From a virus: a stretch of DNA of 23,176 bases. The notes beneath the pieces were generated by a model. It saw only the letters and a program-made list of their open reading frames with translations, was not told the DNA's origin and made no database searches. Location of the stretch: positions 2,725 through 25,900 of the IMG/VR virus record IMGVR_UViG_3300030107_001746; one strand, given 5' to 3'. The position numbers were made by a program, and so were the translations under genes. Of this stretch, positions 21,981 through 23,176 are shown one piece after another (position 1 is the first letter of the stretch; each line of letters opens with the position of its first letter).

Positions 21981-22547
21981 TTAGCTCCGTTTGATGGCTA
22001 CGTTTCCTGGTCCACTGATTCTAAGGCCAGTGAAGTATCTTTCAACGATTGGGGGTATTCTATCTGCACCAACTGCTCCATAAAAATTAGGAGTAACATT
22101 CAAATTTCCAATCTGAACATTTTTAAAATCTTCTAAACCACCTAAACCAATACCGCTTGGATTGTTTTGCAAATAAACAGCTAAAACAACTTGAGCTTTT
22201 TTGATTTGATCGGGTATCTCTGTCGTTGTGTAATAGTCAGTAGTAATGCGAAAAGGAAATCCAGTTGCATAAGTATTGATATAAGTGTCAGGTTTCCTAA
22301 CTCCATCTCTAGGCCATTGAAGAGCCTGAGTATCATCTGCTCTAGCACCTAAAAATCTTTCACGATCAATCCTTTGGCAAGCTGTATATAAAGCACGATT
22401 TCTATAGTCATCACTTGTTGAAGTAGCTTCCCAAGCTTTTACATCATCATCAGGTGTTAACCCTTCAACGATTGCATTGGCATCAGCAAGAGTAATGTAA
22501 CTATTCGCTGACGCTGATCCGACTGTCGCAACTATCGAGATTGCCAT
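21981..22547 (-). CDS. DnaT_2-like head-tail connector-region protein
   Basis: This 188-residue protein contains the landmarks SANSYITLADANAIVEGL, NRALYTACQRIDRERFLGA and QALQWPRDGV, followed by IPDQIKKAQVVLAVYLQN. This is the pattern of the phage family named putative DnaT-like ssDNA-binding protein (DnaT_2). Despite the name, it lies in the head-tail connector position in phage genomes and is probably a head-completion protein with a helical fold. No DNA-replication gene is nearby. It overlaps the 55-aa gene by 47 nt. Family call good; name-based DNA-binding function doubtful. Confidence 0.75.
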   Translation of the reverse strand: MAISIVATVGSASANSYITLADANAIVEGLTPDDDVKAWEATSTSDDYRNRALYTACQRIDRERFLGARADDTQALQWPRDGVRKPDTYINTYATGFPFRITTDYYTTTEIPDQIKKAQVVLAVYLQNNPSGIGLGGLEDFKNVQIGNLNVTPNFYGAVGADRIPPIVERYFTGLRISGPGNVAIKRS

Positions 22548-22668
22548 TTGTTAAAGCTTTTGCTTTTGGTTTACGTTTCCTTTTTGGCTTTGGTTGCTCA
22601 ATAGGAGTAGAGGCCGCTATTAAAGCAGCCTCCCTTTCCCTTGCTCGCCTAAATGCAGCAAGACCCAT
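22501..22668 (-). CDS. 55-aa basic protein in head region
   Basis: A short gene starts at the ATG at 22668, sharing one base with the stop of the decoration-like gene (TAATG), and runs to a TAG at 22503-22501. It overlaps the next gene by 47 nt in another frame. The protein begins MGLAAFRRAREREAALIAAS and has a Lys/Arg-rich centre (PKPKRKRKPKAK). The N-terminal start is well placed, with no other frame filling this space. Small basic proteins in phage head regions are common, but I know no function for it. The last 15 residues overlap the connector-like gene, so the true extent is less sure. Confidence 0.55.
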   Translation of the reverse strand: MGLAAFRRAREREAALIAASTPIEQPKPKRKRKPKAKALTNGNLDSCDSRISVSE

Positions 22669-23030
22669 TAACTAGAAGCACCTTTCAGAGCTACAAAGTT
22701 AAGGACAATTGCTTCACTTAAATTGCCAGCAGAAGCATTAGTTACTGTGATTGCAAAAGAACCATCAGCAATAGTGTTCGCTTGAGCTAAATAAGATCCA
22801 GCAGTTCCAGCAGAACCATGATTAACAATCACAACATCTGTTGAAGAAATTTCACTGTTTGTCACAGCAAAAGAGACCTCAACACCTGCATCAAGTTGAG
22901 CAGCGTGCATTGTAATCTGACCAGAAGCTTTATTAAGTGTTACCCCAGTAGCTTTAGAAGTTGCTTGAGTAACAGTGCCTCCAGTAGTCGGGCCGATTAA
23001 TTTACCAGCCGAAGTTTCAAAGATTGACAT
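22668..23030 (-). CDS. Decoration-like beta protein of the head region
   Basis: This 120-residue protein starts MSIFETSAGKLIGPTTGGTV, then has the beta-sandwich pattern of phage capsid-associated proteins: GVTLNKASGQITMHAAQLDA, VEVSFAVTNSEISSTDVVIV, NHGSAGTAGSY, ITVTNASAGNLSEAIVLNFV. This course (xGxITMxxAxL ... VSFxxTNSxI ... DVVxxxHxSxGT ... NxSxGxLSEAxxLNF) is a recurring small structural domain, often next to capsid genes, possibly a decoration or head-fibre protein. A GAGG ribosome site lies ten bases before its ATG. The family pattern is good, the exact role inferred. Confidence 0.7.
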   Translation of the reverse strand: MSIFETSAGKLIGPTTGGTVTQATSKATGVTLNKASGQITMHAAQLDAGVEVSFAVTNSEISSTDVVIVNHGSAGTAGSYLAQANTIADGSFAITVTNASAGNLSEAIVLNFVALKGASS

Positions 23031-23042
23031 TAGTTAAATACC

Positions 23043-23174
23043 TCAATCCATGTTAGAAATATTGGTCGCTCTCACGATTCCAATATTCTTTGTCTCGTAG
23101 ACCTTCGACCAATTGGCTACGGTTTCAAGTTGAGTACGAGTTGGGTTTGTTGTTGTAACAGCCCACTTTGTACC
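23043..23174 (-). CDS. C-terminal end of an upstream gene, 5' end beyond the right edge
   Basis: An open frame enters from the right edge and ends at a TGA at 23045-23043. The 43 visible residues include WAVTTTNPTRTQLETVANW, then SKVYETKNIGIVRATNISNMD. The next gene begins 12 bases later after a good ribosome site. By its place before a decoration-like gene and the connector genes it could be the end of a head protein, possibly the major capsid or another structural gene. The visible part is too short to identify a family. Confidence 0.5.
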   Translation of the reverse strand, partial: GTKWAVTTTNPTRTQLETVANWSKVYETKNIGIVRATNISNMD

Positions 23175-23176
23175 CA

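Noticed and set aside
21981-22547. DNA replication function from the DnaT-like family name
   Set aside because: Gene order places it among head-tail connector genes, and no replication gene is near; the family name is probably misleading.
1-23176. CRISPR arrays, insertion sequences, tRNA genes, attachment sites
   Set aside because: No regularly spaced direct repeats, transposase or integrase frames, or tRNA-like folds were seen; the repeats present belong to fibre coding sequence.

Overview
The window is a piece of a tailed-phage genome with a lambda-like (siphovirus) tail module. It is AT-rich and densely packed, and most genes meet at overlapping stop/start codons (TAATG, ATGA, TTGA, TAGTG). 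I infer a marine phage, most likely of picocyanobacteria (Prochlorococcus/Synechococcus) or another abundant marine bacterium. The reasons are the fibre-module vocabulary (for example NADNKVITGSGTANTL and YPSIADQLDDIY), the tail-fibre-assembly-like small proteins, and a cassette of exported proteins that I remember from marine cyanophages. That recollection is from memory, not from a search. No integrase, replication, lysogeny or photosynthesis gene is present, so lifestyle and host cannot be settled here.

Layout, read in the main (minus) transcription direction from right to left. A partial upstream gene (probably head) is followed by a decoration-like beta protein, a 55-aa basic protein, a DnaT_2-like connector gene, two neck/head-closure proteins, an HK97-gp10-like neck protein, a tail terminator, a 47-aa protein and the major tail tube protein. 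Next come the tail assembly chaperone with a programmed -1 frameshift on an A8 run, the tape measure protein, and lambda M, L, K, I and J homologues. Left of J is a long receptor-binding region (about 11.5 to 3.5 kb) with six fibre-like proteins and several short assembly-factor-like proteins. The main transcript then ends with a single-TM protein and a proline-rich membrane protein at 2523.

Facing this operon is a compact plus-strand cassette (305-2382). It encodes a two-TM membrane protein, a signal-peptide protein, a 31-aa membrane micropeptide not obvious in a routine ORF list, a second signal-peptide protein, and a four-cysteine exported protein whose signal sequence has no normal start codon. 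Three junctions share one to four bases. The two operons converge on a 140-nt GC-richer intergenic stretch with small inverted repeats. At the left edge, two tiny overlapping minus-strand genes (one leaving the window) diverge from the cassette.

The tail genes build a flexible tail of roughly 100 nm (estimated from the 693-aa tape measure), with a J-type tip and a large set of fibres for host recognition. The exported cassette is the least explained part and the best candidate for new biology. Other points worth attention are the start-less exported gene, a micro-ORF that bridges the frameshifted chaperone to the tape measure start, and a gpL homologue without the cysteine cluster that binds iron-sulfur in lambda gpL.
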